NCBI RefSeq assembly: GCF_000327065.1
Contig: NC_019936.1
Coordinates: forward strand, 3,314,001 to 3,378,000
From: Stutzerimonas stutzeri RCH2
Lineage (GTDB): Bacteria; Pseudomonadota; Gammaproteobacteria; Pseudomonadales; Pseudomonadaceae
Length of the DNA stretch: 64,000 nucleotides
Reading direction: 5' to 3'
Shown here: positions 49,003-59,379 of the stretch, piece by piece
Layout: every line of letters begins with the position of its first letter
Numbering within the stretch: position 1 is the stretch's first letter
The notes under the pieces: model-generated
The model's input: only the letters and a program-made list of their open reading frames with translations
Database searches by the model: none
What the model was told of the DNA's origin: nothing
Program-made: the position numbers and the translations under genes

Positions 49003-49970
49003 CTTTCCATGATCAGCAATTGATCCGCTGACGGCGGAGGACTTGCGCCAACGAAGACATCGCTGAAAATCTGCCCGCGCGGCAAGCCGGCCAGAAACAG
49101 CTGGCGCGCACACGCTTCGACAAACGCCGAACCACCGCACAGCAAGGCGATCTCCTGACGCGCTACGGGTCGCAACGCCCCTAACGCGCGGTCACGCTCA
49201 CCGGCGTCAATCCACTCCAGTTGCAGGTTCGCATGCCTGCTCGCCAGCTCTTGCAGTGGCTCGCGCAGGTAGTGGCCATCATTACCGACATGCAACAGCC
49301 TGATAGGCCCGCTATGGCCGTGCCGCAGACTCTCGCGCAACAGCCCCCACAAAGGCGCCAACCCGGTTCCGGCCGCCAGTAGCAACAGAGGCCGCTCGGA
49401 CCAGTCCGGCTCGTAGTGCAATGCTCCGCCATGCAGATCACCCAGCTGCAACGCATCGTCTGGACGCAGCTGCCGAGCGATATCGCAGAAAGCGCCCGGG
49501 CGGCTGCAATCGAGGTGGAACTCCAGCCATGGATCATCACCGGGCAGGCTGGCCAGTGAATAAGGTCGAGCGATACCGGTTGCCGTCCATAACAGCAGAT
49601 GCTGCCCTGCGCGATAGCGCAGCGGGCGCTCCGGTACCAGCCGCAGGCGCAGCACGTTGCTACTCAACCATTGCACGCTCTCGACCCGCGCGGCCTGTCC
49701 ATCGCGGCAAGGATCGAAGACTTGCACGCCAAGGTCGCCGGCGATGCGGCACTGGCAGGCCAGTCGCCAGCCTGCCGCGCGCTGTTCGGGCGACAGCAGG
49801 TCCGGCTGGAGATCGTTCGGCTCCCCGTCGACACAGCGCACCAGACAGGCATGGCAGCTCCCGGCACGGCAGCTGTACGGCACCGGCACACCCGCGTCGA
49901 TCAGTGCATCGAGCAGAATCGTACCCGGCGCAACCGTCCAGCCTCGTCCGGCATGACGCAGCTCAGGCAT
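48987..49970 (-). CDS. 2Fe-2S ferredoxin / FAD oxidoreductase
   Basis: 327 residues. Residues 1-90: plant-type 2Fe-2S domain (YSCRAGSCHACLVRC with a later Cys in LACQC). Residues 100-320: FNR-like FAD domain (RPYSLASLP) and NAD(P) domain (LLLAAGTGLAPLWGLL, CGGSAFVEACARQL). An electron-transfer reductase of unknown partner. It overlaps the upstream sadC-like gene by 8 bp. Confidence 0.88.
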   Translation of the reverse strand: MPELRHAGRGWTVAPGTILLDALIDAGVPVPYSCRAGSCHACLVRCVDGEPNDLQPDLLSPEQRAAGWRLACQCRIAGDLGVQVFDPCRDGQAARVESVQWLSSNVLRLRLVPERPLRYRAGQHLLLWTATGIARPYSLASLPGDDPWLEFHLDCSRPGAFCDIARQLRPDDALQLGDLHGGALHYEPDWSERPLLLLAAGTGLAPLWGLLRESLRHGHSGPIRLLHVGNDGHYLREPLQELASRHANLQLEWIDAGERDRALGALRPVARQEIALLCGGSAFVEACARQLFLAGLPRGQIFSDVFVGASPPPSADQLLIMESTKPA

Positions 49971-51093
49971 CGCTGGTAATCCATGCCGGCTCGCAGCGAT
50001 TGCGCCCGGCACGCTTGGCGCGATAGAGCGCTTCGTCGGCACGTTGCAACGCTGCATCCAGATCGTCCCCAGCATTCACCAGGGTAAGGCCGATGGACAG
50101 GCTGAGATGCCCGGCAGCAATATCGACCTCCTCCGGCTCGGCCTTGGAAAAGGCTTCACGCAGGCGCTCGCAACAGGCGCTGAACTGCTCGGCATCGGTG
50201 TCCGGCAACAGCAGCACGAACTCCTCGCCACCGTAACGGGCCAGCACGTCAGCATCACGCAGACAGGAACGCGCCACACTGGCGAAAGTCTGCAGCACTC
50301 GATCTCCAGCGGCGTGGCCATGAATGTCGTTGACGCGCTTGAAATGGTCCAGATCGATCAGCGCGAGCCCGAACTGGTGGCCCTTGCGCAGCCGGCTCAA
50401 CTCCCCCTCTGCGATGCGCAGGAAGCGCCGACGGTTGTACAGGCCGGTCAGCTCGTCGGTAGAGGCCAGATCCTCGAGCTGGCGCATCATGCCGCGCAGG
50501 GTGTCCTGGTGCGCCTGCAGGGCAAAGCGCCGCTGACGCATGCGCTGGCGCAGACGATAGACGTGCCCGGCAAACAGGCACATCCAGATCAGTGTCACCA
50601 GCAGGACGCTGGCCTGAAGCAGGAACACCGTGGAGTCCACCGCGCGCTGCAGGTAGTAGTCCAGCGCGGCCAATCCGACGAAGCTGAGAAAGGCCAGGGC
50701 GGCGTAGCGGATAAACACCTTTGGCTGCAGGAAAACGGCAAACATCAACACGAGCAGATAGAGCACCAGCAGCGAACCACGCGCGCTGCCGAGGTTGAAC
50801 AGGAAATAGGTCAGCCACAGCAACGCCACCAGCACCTGTGGCTCAGTCAGGCTGGGGTCCTTGAAACGCAGATTGATGCCGCGGTGAAAAAGCCAGAAAA
50901 ACAGCAGCTGGCTCACCACGATCAACGCTGAATGAGTGATTGCACTGGCTGTGGACGCCTCGTAAAAGCCACTCGCCACCACTACCCAAGTCAGCATCAG
51001 AGCGAGGCCATAGGTCACCGAAGCCATTGCGAATCGCCGGGTGACTAGCTGCTGAATGGCCAGCTCCCCGGTCTCTTCCCGCATCGCGCTCAT
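49963..51093 (-). CDS. sadC: membrane diguanylate cyclase (SadC-like)
   Basis: About 376 residues. Six membrane helices in residues 25-195, then a coiled linker and a GGDEF domain: DELTGLYNRRRFLR, LIDLDHFKRVND, the active GGEEF preceded by the RDAD inhibitory site. It should make c-di-GMP at the inner membrane. Placement between the reductase and fumarase genes matches sadC of P. aeruginosa, which controls surface attachment. ATG 51093 is preferred over 51126. Confidence 0.85.
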   Translation of the reverse strand: MSAMREETGELAIQQLVTRRFAMASVTYGLALMLTWVVVASGFYEASTASAITHSALIVVSQLLFFWLFHRGINLRFKDPSLTEPQVLVALLWLTYFLFNLGSARGSLLVLYLLVLMFAVFLQPKVFIRYAALAFLSFVGLAALDYYLQRAVDSTVFLLQASVLLVTLIWMCLFAGHVYRLRQRMRQRRFALQAHQDTLRGMMRQLEDLASTDELTGLYNRRRFLRIAEGELSRLRKGHQFGLALIDLDHFKRVNDIHGHAAGDRVLQTFASVARSCLRDADVLARYGGEEFVLLLPDTDAEQFSACCERLREAFSKAEPEEVDIAAGHLSLSIGLTLVNAGDDLDAALQRADEALYRAKRAGRNRCEPAWITSDA

Positions 51094-51288
51094 AGGGATC
51101 CGTCCCGCTGTGGCAATTTGCCGCACTTTACGCTTACCGAAAACAAAAACCTAGCTGGCATTCCCATCGCTCCTGGTCCATCCGTGTACCGCGCAGCTCG
51201 ACGCGTTATACTGCCGCGCATTTTTTCGCGGCGCGTCGACTGCCACTCCCGATGCGCCTCCTACCGCCCCGCCATGAGGACGCGCTGC

Positions 51289-52812
51289 ATGACCGTGATC
51301 AAGCAAGACGACCTGATTCAAAGCGTCGCTGACGCTTTGCAGTTCATTTCGTACTACCACCCCGTGGATTTCATTCAGGCGATGCACGAGGCCTACCTGC
51401 GTGAAGAATCCCCGGCCGCGCGCGACTCCATGGCGCAGATCCTGATCAACTCGCGCATGTGCGCCACCGGCCACCGCCCGATCTGCCAGGACACCGGCAT
51501 CGTTACCGTCTTCGTTCGCGTCGGCATGGACGTGCGCTGGGACGGCGCGACCATGAGCCTGGACGACATGATCAACGAGGGCGTCCGCCGCGCCTACAAC
51601 CTGCCGGAAAACGTCCTGCGTGCTTCGATCCTGGCCGACCCAGCAGGTTCCCGCAAGAACACCAAGGACAATACGCCAGCCGTCATCCATTACTCCATCG
51701 TCCCCGGCGACAAAGTGGAAGTGGACGTCGCAGCCAAAGGCGGCGGTTCCGAGAACAAGTCGAAGATGGCCATGCTCAACCCGTCCGACTCCATCGTCGA
51801 CTGGGTGTTGAAGACCGTGCCGACCATGGGCGCTGGCTGGTGCCCGCCGGGCATGCTCGGTATCGGCATCGGTGGTACCGCCGAAAAGGCCGCGGTCATG
51901 GCGAAAGAAGTGTTGATGGATCCGATCGACATCCACGAGCTCAAGGCTCGCGGCCCGCAGAACCGCATCGAAGAAATGCGTCTGGAGCTGTTCGACAAGG
52001 TCAACCAGCTCGGCATCGGCGCTCAGGGCCTGGGCGGTCTGACCACCGTGCTCGACGTCAAGATCATGGACTACCCGACCCACGCGGCCTCGCTGCCGGT
52101 GTGCATGATCCCCAACTGCGCGGCCACCCGCCACGCGCACTTCGTGCTCGATGGTTCCGGCCCAGCCGAACTGACCCCGCCGCCGCTGGACGCCTATCCG
52201 GAAATCGTCTGGGAAGCCGGTCCGAGCGCCCGTCGCGTCAACCTCGATACCATCACGCCGGAAGAAGTGCAGAGCTGGAAGCCGGGCGAAACCATCCTGC
52301 TCAACGGCAAGATGCTCACCGGCCGCGACGCTGCGCACAAGCGCATGGTCGACATGCTGAACAAGGGCGAAGAGCTGCCGGTGGACCTCAAGGGTCGCTT
52401 CATCTATTACGTCGGCCCGGTCGATCCGGTTGGCGATGAAGTGGTTGGCCCGGCAGGCCCGACCACCGCAACGCGCATGGACAAGTTCACCCGCCAGATC
52501 CTGGAAAGCACAGGCCTGTTGGGCATGATCGGCAAGTCCGAGCGTGGCCCGATCGCCATCGAAGCAATCAAGGACAACAAGGCTGTGTACCTGATGGCTG
52601 TTGGCGGCGCCGCCTACCTGGTCGCCCAAGCGATCAAGAAGTCCAAGGTGCTGGCCTTCGCCGAACTGGGCATGGAAGCGATCTACGAGTTCGAAGTGCA
52701 GGACATGCCGGTCACTGTTGCCGTCGACACCAACGGCGAGTCGGTGCACATCACCGGCCCGGCGATCTGGCAGAAGAAGATCGCCGACAGCCTGGCGGTC
52801 GAAGTGCAGTAA
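51289..52812 (+). CDS. fumA: class I fumarate hydratase (4Fe-4S)
   Basis: 507 residues. CATGHRPICQDTGIVTVFVR, GSENKSKMAML, GWCPPGMLGIGIGGTAEKAA and VCMIPNCAATRHAHFVLDGS are class I (iron-sulfur) fumarase segments, including the three cluster cysteines. It interconverts fumarate and malate in the TCA cycle. Start at ATG 51289 behind GAGGA. Confidence 0.94.
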   Translation: MTVIKQDDLIQSVADALQFISYYHPVDFIQAMHEAYLREESPAARDSMAQILINSRMCATGHRPICQDTGIVTVFVRVGMDVRWDGATMSLDDMINEGVRRAYNLPENVLRASILADPAGSRKNTKDNTPAVIHYSIVPGDKVEVDVAAKGGGSENKSKMAMLNPSDSIVDWVLKTVPTMGAGWCPPGMLGIGIGGTAEKAAVMAKEVLMDPIDIHELKARGPQNRIEEMRLELFDKVNQLGIGAQGLGGLTTVLDVKIMDYPTHAASLPVCMIPNCAATRHAHFVLDGSGPAELTPPPLDAYPEIVWEAGPSARRVNLDTITPEEVQSWKPGETILLNGKMLTGRDAAHKRMVDMLNKGEELPVDLKGRFIYYVGPVDPVGDEVVGPAGPTTATRMDKFTRQILESTGLLGMIGKSERGPIAIEAIKDNKAVYLMAVGGAAYLVAQAIKKSKVLAFAELGMEAIYEFEVQDMPVTVAVDTNGESVHITGPAIWQKKIADSLAVEVQ

Positions 52813-52832
52813 TCGCATCAGCGGAAAAACGG

Positions 52833-52859
52833 AAAGCCCGGCCTAGTGCCGGGCTTTTT
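52833..52859 (+). terminator. terminator of the fumarase gene
   Basis: AAAGCCCGGC and GCCGGGCTTT around CTAGT, followed by TT. Confidence 0.9.
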
Positions 52860-52881
52860 GCTTTCACGGCGCGCTGACTGA

Positions 52882-53103
52882 TCAGCCGCGGCGACGCAGC
52901 TGCACGAACAGCGCTTCCACTTTCTGCCGCGCCCAGGGTGTGCGGCGCAGGAAGGTCAGACTCGACTTGATGCTCGGCTCGCTCTTGAAGCAGCGGATAT
53001 CGACGCGCTGGGCCAGACCGTCCCAGCCGTAGTGAGCCTGCAGCTCGGTGAGCATCGTTTCAAGGGTGACGCCGTGCAACGGATCGTGGGGAGTAGCGGA
53101 CAC
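52882..53103 (-). CDS. VF530/DUF2132 family DNA-binding-like protein
   Basis: 73 residues from GTG 53103: [20 protein letters not shown], then [20 protein letters not shown] and [11 protein letters not shown], the complete family pattern. The solved fold resembles DNA-binding domains; function unknown. A TTG at 53130 is in frame but adds non-conserved residues. Confidence 0.82.
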   Translation of the reverse strand: MSATPHDPLHGVTLETMLTELQAHYGWDGLAQRVDIRCFKSEPSIKSSLTFLRRTPWARQKVEALFVQLRRRG

Positions 53104-53189
53104 AGACAGCGCTCTTGCTGGGGCGGCCAAAGCCGCAGATGTTGATTGGCGGGCCGCCCCGCGACTTGCGGGGCGACGCGACGCACATC

Positions 53190-53771
53190 CTACAGTTTAA
53201 TTTCGGTGCCGAGCAGCTTGAGAAAGCCCGCCAGCCAGGCCGGATGCGCGGGCCACGCCGGCGCGCTGACCAGATTGCCTTCGGTGTGCGCCTGGTCCAC
53301 GGGAATATCCACATAGTCGCCACCGGCCAACTTCACTTCCGGCGCGCAGGCGGGATAAGCACTGCAGGCGCGGCCCTTGAGTACGCCGGCAGCAGCGAGT
53401 AGCTGGGCGCCGTGACAAACGGCGGCGATTGGCTTATTGGCTTCGTCGAATGCACGCACCAGTGCAAGTACCTGCTCGTTCAGGCGCAAGTATTCCGGTG
53501 CGCGACCACCGGGGATCACCAGCGCGTCATAGTCCTCGGCGCGCACGGCGGCGAAATCGAAGTTCAGCGCAAAATTGTGGCCCGGCTTTTCGCTGTAGGT
53601 CTGGTCGCCCTCGAAATCGTGAATCGCCGTGCGCACGCTGTCGCCGGCCTTCTTGTCGGGGCACACGGCATGCACGCGGTGACCGACCATCTGCAGCGCC
53701 TGGAACGGCACCATGGTCTCGTAGTCTTCGGCGTAGTCGCCGACCAGCATCAGAATGTTCTTTGCCGCCAT
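53190..53771 (-). CDS. DJ-1/PfpI family protein
   Basis: 193 residues. [20 protein letters not shown] start, [14 protein letters not shown], and the nucleophile Cys in [12 protein letters not shown]. Members act as deglycases, glyoxalases or peptidases; which applies is unknown. Confidence 0.88.
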   Translation of the reverse strand: MAAKNILMLVGDYAEDYETMVPFQALQMVGHRVHAVCPDKKAGDSVRTAIHDFEGDQTYSEKPGHNFALNFDFAAVRAEDYDALVIPGGRAPEYLRLNEQVLALVRAFDEANKPIAAVCHGAQLLAAAGVLKGRACSAYPACAPEVKLAGGDYVDIPVDQAHTEGNLVSAPAWPAHPAWLAGFLKLLGTEIKL

Positions 53772-53823
53772 TGGATCGTCCTCCTTACGCGGTTTTGGAG
53801 CTTCGCTCCGATACGCGACAGCT

Positions 53824-54984
53824 TCAGCCGCCGCGATTGAAAATGTTCACCAGCAACCGGTCCAGCAAGCCCCACATCCGCTGATACAGCCGCAGATGCA
53901 ACGGCCGGGCGTACCAGCTGGCCAAGTCGATTTCGATGCTGTCCTGAAAGTCGCGCTCGAAACACGCCTGCACCTGTGCGCTCAGCGAAGCGTCGATCGC
54001 CTCGAGATTGGCCTCCAGATTCCAGCGCAGGTTCCAGTGATCGAAATTGCACGACCCGACGCTGATCCAGTCATCGACCAGCACCATTTTCAGGTGCGAG
54101 AAGTGTGGCTGATATTCGTGGATTCGCACGCCGGCACGCAGCAGGCGCGGATAGAAGCGCTGCCCGGCGTAACGCACCGGTGGATGATCGGTATTACGGC
54201 TGGTCAGCAGCAGGCGCACATCAACTCCGCGACGTGCTGCGCGGATCAGCGCCCGCCGCACTTTGCCGGTAGGCAGGAAATATGGCGTCGCCAGCCAGAT
54301 GCGTGTCTGCGCGCGGCGCAGGTTGCGCAGCAGGCTGAGGAGGATGTCACGGTGTTGACGGGCCGCTGCATAGGCGACGCGCCCCAGCCCCGAGCCATCA
54401 GGCAGCAGCGGTATGCGCGGCGCCCTGCTGGGCAGAGGCAACTGCCAGATTCGCCGCTTCAGGCAATGCACCCACTGGCTGTCGAACAGCTCCTGCCAGT
54501 CCTGCAGCAACGGACCGGTCATCTCGACCATCACCTCGTGCCAATGCACGGCCGGCTTGCGTGGATTCCAGAACTCGTCGGTGACGCCGGTCCCGCCGAC
54601 ATAACCAATGCAACCATCTACCAGCAACAACTTGCGGTGGTCACGATGCAGATTGCGCAGTTTCAGGCGCAGCGAAAGCGGGTTGTACAAACGCAGCTCC
54701 ACGCCGGCCGCGGTAAGGCGATCGCGATTGGCCTGACTCATCTTCAGGCAACCGAAGCCGTCGAACAGGCAACGCACCCGCACGCCCCGCGCCGCCGCAC
54801 GCAGCAGAGGCTCCAGCAATCGATCGAGGCAATGCCCGTCTTCCACCAGATAGAGTTCCAGGTCGATACGGCGCTCCGCGCGCTCGATCGCCTCGAACAT
54901 GGCCGGGAAGAATTGTGGCCCATCGACCAACAGCCGGAAGCGATTGTCGCTGCGCCAAGGGAAAACCGATCCGGCCAACATCAC
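53824..54984 (-). CDS. clsB: cardiolipin synthase B-like phospholipase D protein
   Basis: 386 residues with two HKD motifs ([16 protein letters not shown] and [19 protein letters not shown]). It lacks N-terminal membrane helices, as in ClsB. It would join phosphatidylglycerol molecules into cardiolipin at the inner membrane. ClsB is the best fit; other PLD transferases are possible. Confidence 0.82.
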   Translation of the reverse strand: MMLAGSVFPWRSDNRFRLLVDGPQFFPAMFEAIERAERRIDLELYLVEDGHCLDRLLEPLLRAAARGVRVRCLFDGFGCLKMSQANRDRLTAAGVELRLYNPLSLRLKLRNLHRDHRKLLLVDGCIGYVGGTGVTDEFWNPRKPAVHWHEVMVEMTGPLLQDWQELFDSQWVHCLKRRIWQLPLPSRAPRIPLLPDGSGLGRVAYAAARQHRDILLSLLRNLRRAQTRIWLATPYFLPTGKVRRALIRAARRGVDVRLLLTSRNTDHPPVRYAGQRFYPRLLRAGVRIHEYQPHFSHLKMVLVDDWISVGSCNFDHWNLRWNLEANLEAIDASLSAQVQACFERDFQDSIEIDLASWYARPLHLRLYQRMWGLLDRLLVNIFNRGG

Positions 54985-55267
54985 AAGGATTTACCCAGTA
55001 CGGAGCCGGTCGCAGACCAAAGAAGTGTCGAGCAAGACAAGCAGCGAAATGACATGAAGTCCCTTTTTCCAGTCGGCACGCAAGGCGCAACGGAGTGATG
55101 CCACGCTCACGCATGCAAACAAAGCAAACCGCGCGGTAGCTTACCCAGTCCCTTCAGCAAGACAAGGCCGTCGCCGCTGTTGGCCTTGCGCGGCGACTCG
55201 GCCGTGGCGAGCGCCCTTATAAGGCCAGGCGCGATGGCGCAGAGTTCCCGAGACCGTTGCCGCCGAA
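54985..55267. other. intergenic stretch
   Basis: Upstream of the clsB-like gene and downstream of the acyl-CoA dehydrogenase-like gene. No gene or clear signal seen. Confidence 0.4.
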
Positions 55268-56164
55268 TCAGCCCGCCTCGCTGAGCCCGAGCGCCACGAC
55301 AGCTTGCTGCAAACGCCGCGCCTGGGCTTCACGCGCAAGGCCGAGCACCGCCCTATCGCGCTGCCACAGCACAGCGCAGGCTCCCTCGCTAGCCGACATC
55401 ACAGCGTCCAGTTCCGGCTGCAACATCGCGAACTGCTCGAGCACAGCCGCCAGCAACAGGTGACTCGCCGGTTCGCTGGCCGGCTGTCGCGCCACCTCGG
55501 CAGCGCCGCCGAGAATGTTCAATAGACGCAGCATCAAGCTGCGCGGCCAGCATTCCTGCAGCGCCACGCCGTAGAGCCAGGCGCTAAGCGCGGCTAGCAC
55601 GTGGATATCTTCGTACGTACGGAAGGGTTTGACGTAATCTCGCCAGCCATCGCCGGGCAAGCGTGTGCCAACGGCCCGTTCCAGATGCAAGCGCCCATGG
55701 GCGATGTCCGGCACGATAGGCAGTTGCGGACCGGATATCAGCGATACGCCCGCAGCGGCCGGTTCGACCGCGAACAGCCCGAGCCGCGGTGACTCCTCGG
55801 CACCCTCCTCCCTGGCCGATACCAACAACCATTGCACCGCATCGCCAGCGGTGACGAAATCCTTGCTGCCACTCAGATGACCGTCATCCCAGCGCGTTGC
55901 CATGTCGGCCGGTCGCAATTTGCGCCGTTCGGTCGTACAGAGCGCACCGAGCCCTGGCGGGGCGTCGGGCCAGAGCGCGCGCAGCGCAGCCTGATAGCCA
56001 CCGAGAAAAGCCAATCCCGGCGTGGCCGCCAGCCGGCCACCATAGACCGCCAGGCTAAAGGGGTCGGTTGTGCCGGCGCCCTCGCATACACCCGCAAACC
56101 AGGTCGCCAGGCCAGCGTTCGCTGCAACCGGCTGCAACGGGCCGATCAGTCGTTTCCACGGCAT
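55268..56164 (-). CDS. acyl-CoA dehydrogenase-like protein, reduced
   Basis: About 298 residues from ATG 56164 (GGAG six bases upstream). GYQAALRALWPDAPPGLGAL..., SGSKDFVTAGDAVQWLLVSA and FAVEPAAAGVSL resemble the middle domain of acyl-CoA dehydrogenases (the SGxKxFVTxA pattern), with a helical C-terminal part. It is shorter than a true enzyme (about 380) and the usual catalytic Glu and FAD-binding segments are not evident, so activity is uncertain. Confidence 0.65.
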   Translation of the reverse strand: MPWKRLIGPLQPVAANAGLATWFAGVCEGAGTTDPFSLAVYGGRLAATPGLAFLGGYQAALRALWPDAPPGLGALCTTERRKLRPADMATRWDDGHLSGSKDFVTAGDAVQWLLVSAREEGAEESPRLGLFAVEPAAAGVSLISGPQLPIVPDIAHGRLHLERAVGTRLPGDGWRDYVKPFRTYEDIHVLAALSAWLYGVALQECWPRSLMLRLLNILGGAAEVARQPASEPASHLLLAAVLEQFAMLQPELDAVMSASEGACAVLWQRDRAVLGLAREAQARRLQQAVVALGLSEAG

Positions 56165-56353
56165 GTTCATCTCCAAAGTCTCACGCACCCAGGCGGCTGG
56201 CCCACCGTCATCCAACCATCATCCGATCGTAACAGCGCCGACATGCCCCGCTCCTAGCCTGATCGAGCCAAACACTCGAGCCCAACGATAACAACCAGAC
56301 GCTCGCGTTGCATCGCCAACCCGCCACAACCACGGCGGCCAAGGAGACACAGC

Positions 56354-57100
56354 ATGAATGCCATCGTCGATCCCCGCAGCACGCGTCAACTTCGAGCCGA
56401 ACGCCTGGAAGGCGGTGCGGCCCTGCGCGAAGCCCAGGCTTTGCGCTATCGGGTCTTCAGCAGCGAGTTCGATGCCCAGCTGCAGGGCGCGGAGCTCGGA
56501 CTGGACATGGATGACTTCGACGTTCACTGCCGGCACATCGGTGTACGTGATCTGGCAAGCGGAGAGCTGGTCGCCACCACCCGCCTGCTCGACCACCTCA
56601 CCGCCAAGCAACTCGGGCGCTTCTACAGCGAAGGAGAGTTTGCCCTGCACGGCCTGGCAGACATCAACGAACCCGTGCTGGAAATCGGCCGTACCTGCGT
56701 AGCCCCGGCCTATCGCAATGGCGCGACCATCGCCGTGCTCTGGAGCGAGCTGGCAGAAGTGCTCAACGAGGGCCGTTATCGTTACCTGATGGGCTGCGCC
56801 AGCATCCCAATGCGCGACGGTGGCATCCAGGCCCGCGCGATCATGCAGCGGTTGCGCGACAGTCACCTGTGTACCGAGCTGCTGCATGCGGAGCCGCGAA
56901 CGCCACTTCCTGAGCTGGAGCTGCCGGACAACGTCACTGCCCAGCTGCCGCCGCTGCTCAAGGCCTATATGCGCCTCGGCGCGAAGATCTGTGGCGAACC
57001 CTGCTGGGACCCGGACTTCCAGGTCGCCGACGTCTTCATCCTGCTCAAACGCGAGGAGCTTTGCCCGCGCTACGCCCGCCACTTCAAGGCTGCGGTATAG
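56354..57100 (+). CDS. olsB: L-ornithine N-alpha-acyltransferase
   Basis: 248 residues of the hemolysin-like acyl-ACP N-acyltransferase family: [36 protein letters not shown], and [20 protein letters not shown]. It makes lyso-ornithine lipid from ornithine and 3-hydroxyacyl-ACP. Directly followed by olsA with no gap. Ornithine lipids replace phospholipids under phosphate limitation. Confidence 0.92.
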   Translation: MNAIVDPRSTRQLRAERLEGGAALREAQALRYRVFSSEFDAQLQGAELGLDMDDFDVHCRHIGVRDLASGELVATTRLLDHLTAKQLGRFYSEGEFALHGLADINEPVLEIGRTCVAPAYRNGATIAVLWSELAEVLNEGRYRYLMGCASIPMRDGGIQARAIMQRLRDSHLCTELLHAEPRTPLPELELPDNVTAQLPPLLKAYMRLGAKICGEPCWDPDFQVADVFILLKREELCPRYARHFKAAV

Positions 57101-57874
57101 ATGACGCGGGCGCGCCTGTACTGGCGCCTGCTGCGGGTGAGCGCCGTGATCCTGCTGGGACTACTGTTGGCGGCCGTACTGGCGCTCGGCGAGCGCCTCG
57201 CGCTACGAGCCTCTGTGCAAGGCAGACAACGGCTGACCCGCTGGTTCATGGTTCACCTGGCCACCGCGCTACCGTTCCGTGTGCAGGTGATTGGCGAGCT
57301 GCCGTCCAAGCCGATGCTGTGGGTCGCCAACCATGTGTCCTGGTGTGATATCCCGCTGCTCGGAATGCTGCGGCCGCTGTCGTTCCTGGCCAAGGCCGAA
57401 GTCGCACGCTGGCCCGTGCTTGGCTGGCTGGCGCGCCAGGCTGGCACGCTGTTCATCCGCCGAGGCGCCGGCGATGCCGCGCAGATCAATCAGCAACTGG
57501 CCAACCATCTCCACCAGGGTCGTCATCTGCTGATCTTCCCCGAGGGCACCTCGACCGATGGCAGCAGCGTACGCACTTTCCACCCTCGGCTGTTTGCCTG
57601 CGCCATACAAGCCGGCTGCGCCGTTCAACCCGTTGCGATTCGCTATCTGCGCAATGGCAAGCCCGACACCGTGGCCCCCTTCATAGGCGATGACGAACTG
57701 CCTGCGCACTTGCGCAGACTGCTCGCCAGCGACGTGGCAGTAGTGGAAATCCATCTGCTGCTTCCCATTGCCGTCACCACACTCAGCCGCAGAGCAATTG
57801 CCGAGCGGGCGCAACTGGCGATCGAGCGGGCACTGGCTGGGCAGGCGCAGAAGGACGTGAGAGAGGCCGCATAG
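57101..57874 (+). CDS. olsA: lyso-ornithine lipid O-acyltransferase
   Basis: 257 residues. One N-terminal membrane helix, then a PlsC domain: NHVSWCDIPLL (HX4D), LFIRRGAG, and FPEGTSTDG. It completes ornithine lipid. The ATG follows the olsB stop immediately. Confidence 0.92.
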   Translation: MTRARLYWRLLRVSAVILLGLLLAAVLALGERLALRASVQGRQRLTRWFMVHLATALPFRVQVIGELPSKPMLWVANHVSWCDIPLLGMLRPLSFLAKAEVARWPVLGWLARQAGTLFIRRGAGDAAQINQQLANHLHQGRHLLIFPEGTSTDGSSVRTFHPRLFACAIQAGCAVQPVAIRYLRNGKPDTVAPFIGDDELPAHLRRLLASDVAVVEIHLLLPIAVTTLSRRAIAERAQLAIERALAGQAQKDVREAA

Positions 57875-57908
57875 CGACCTCCTATCGAGGCTGCGCTAAG
57901 CTTGACCC

Positions 57909-58481
57909 ATGAATTATCTTGCTCACCTTCATCTCGGCGGTCCTGGCCCAGAGGACATGCTCGGCAGCCTGTATGGCGACTTCGTCAAAGGCTCGCTGCA
58001 GGGTCGCTGGCCAGCGCGGATCGAGGCCGGCATTCGCCTGCATCGGCAGATCGATGCCTACACCGACAGCCATCCGCTGGTGCTGGAGGCGAAAGCGCGC
58101 TTTCCCAGTGAGCGCCGCCGCTACGCAGGAATCCTGCTGGATCTGTTCTTCGATCATTGCCTGGCGGCGAACTGGTCGGACTATTCCAGCGAACCGCTGG
58201 AGCTCTTTACCCAGCGGGCCTACCGGGCGCTGACCGAAGAGCCCCAGCTGCCGGGCAAGCTCGCCGTCATCGCACCGCACATGGCCGCGCACGACTGGCT
58301 GGGCAGTTATCGCGAGTTCGATGTACTGGAACGGGTGCTGGCCAACATGAGCCGCCGGCTCAGCCGGCCGGATGGCCTGGCCGGCGGGCTGGAAGAGCTG
58401 GAGCAGCTGTACGATCCGCTGCTTGAGGATTTTCGTCTTTTCTATCCGCAGCTGCAGCAGTTCGCCAAGGCGGCGATGTAG
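57909..58481 (+). CDS. acpH: acyl carrier protein phosphodiesterase (AcpH/DUF479)
   Basis: 190 residues: MNYLAHLHLGGPGPEDMLGS, GDFVKG, GIRLHRQIDAYTDSHP and LFFDHCLAANW are family signatures with metal-site His and Asp. It removes phosphopantetheine from holo-ACP. Confidence 0.88.
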   Translation: MNYLAHLHLGGPGPEDMLGSLYGDFVKGSLQGRWPARIEAGIRLHRQIDAYTDSHPLVLEAKARFPSERRRYAGILLDLFFDHCLAANWSDYSSEPLELFTQRAYRALTEEPQLPGKLAVIAPHMAAHDWLGSYREFDVLERVLANMSRRLSRPDGLAGGLEELEQLYDPLLEDFRLFYPQLQQFAKAAM

Positions 58482-58496
58482 CGCAGCCGCGTCGTG

Positions 58497-59282
58497 TCAC
58501 GCAGCATAGCCGGGACTCTGCGCATCCAGCTTGCGCAATAGACCCGGCCAGGCCAACGCGCCGCCCATGCCTGAGCGGGTACGGGTTACACCGGCAGCCA
58601 TGGCCTTGGCACCCGCGAGGATCTGTTCGGGAATGGCGATCAGCTCGCTGCCGCCAGCCTGCGCCATGACCTGGATTTCGCAGGCGCGCTGGAAGATGAA
58701 CATCATCAGAAAGGTATCGGCGATGCTGCCACCGCAGGTCAGCAGGCCATGGTTGTGCAGCAGCATATAGCCGGTATCACCCAGATCGGCCTGCAGGCGC
58801 GCCTTCTCATCATGATTCAGCGCCACGCCCTCATAGCCGTGGGTGGAAAGACTGGCCAGCACGAACAGCGACTGCTGGCTGATCGGCAACACGCCCTGGC
58901 GCTGCGCCGAGACGGCTACCCCTGCCGCGGTATGGGTGTGCATGACGCAGGCGACGTCGTGCCGCACTTCATGCACGGCACTGTGGATGGTGTACCCAGC
59001 GGGATTGATCTCGTACGGGCTATCCATCACCTTGCTTCCGGCCAGATCGACCTTGACCAGGCTGGACGCGGTGATTTCGTGAAACATCAGCCCGTACGGA
59101 TTGATCAGGAAGTGATCGGTTTCGGGAATCTTGGCCGAGATGTGCGTGAAGATCAGGTCATCCCAGCCATGCAGCGCGACCAGCCGGTAACAGGCCGCCA
59201 GATCGACCCGCGCCTGCCATTCGGCAGGGCTCACTTGAGATTCCAGGGAAGGCAAAGCGTGCAGCGCGGTCATCGAGGGCAC
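58497..59282 (-). CDS. class II aldolase/adducin domain protein
   Basis: 261 residues. HGWDDLIFTHISAK, the Zn-site CVMHTHTAAGVAVS and LLHNHGLLTCG. Related to fuculose-phosphate aldolases, but this subgroup (with an SLES... extension) has no known substrate. Cytosolic. Confidence 0.86.
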   Translation of the reverse strand: MPSMTALHALPSLESQVSPAEWQARVDLAACYRLVALHGWDDLIFTHISAKIPETDHFLINPYGLMFHEITASSLVKVDLAGSKVMDSPYEINPAGYTIHSAVHEVRHDVACVMHTHTAAGVAVSAQRQGVLPISQQSLFVLASLSTHGYEGVALNHDEKARLQADLGDTGYMLLHNHGLLTCGGSIADTFLMMFIFQRACEIQVMAQAGGSELIAIPEQILAGAKAMAAGVTRTRSGMGGALAWPGLLRKLDAQSPGYAA

Positions 59283-59379
59283 CTCTTCTTATTGTCGTGG
59301 CGTTGCCCTGGATTCTAGCCAGAGCCGCTCACGCCGACAGTTGCCCTTGCAGCCAGGCCGCTGGCCTGGCGAGCCACAC

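Noticed and set aside
51151..52818. A 555-codon open frame antisense to fumarase
   Set aside because: Shadow of the class I fumarase gene, which is unmistakable on the other strand.
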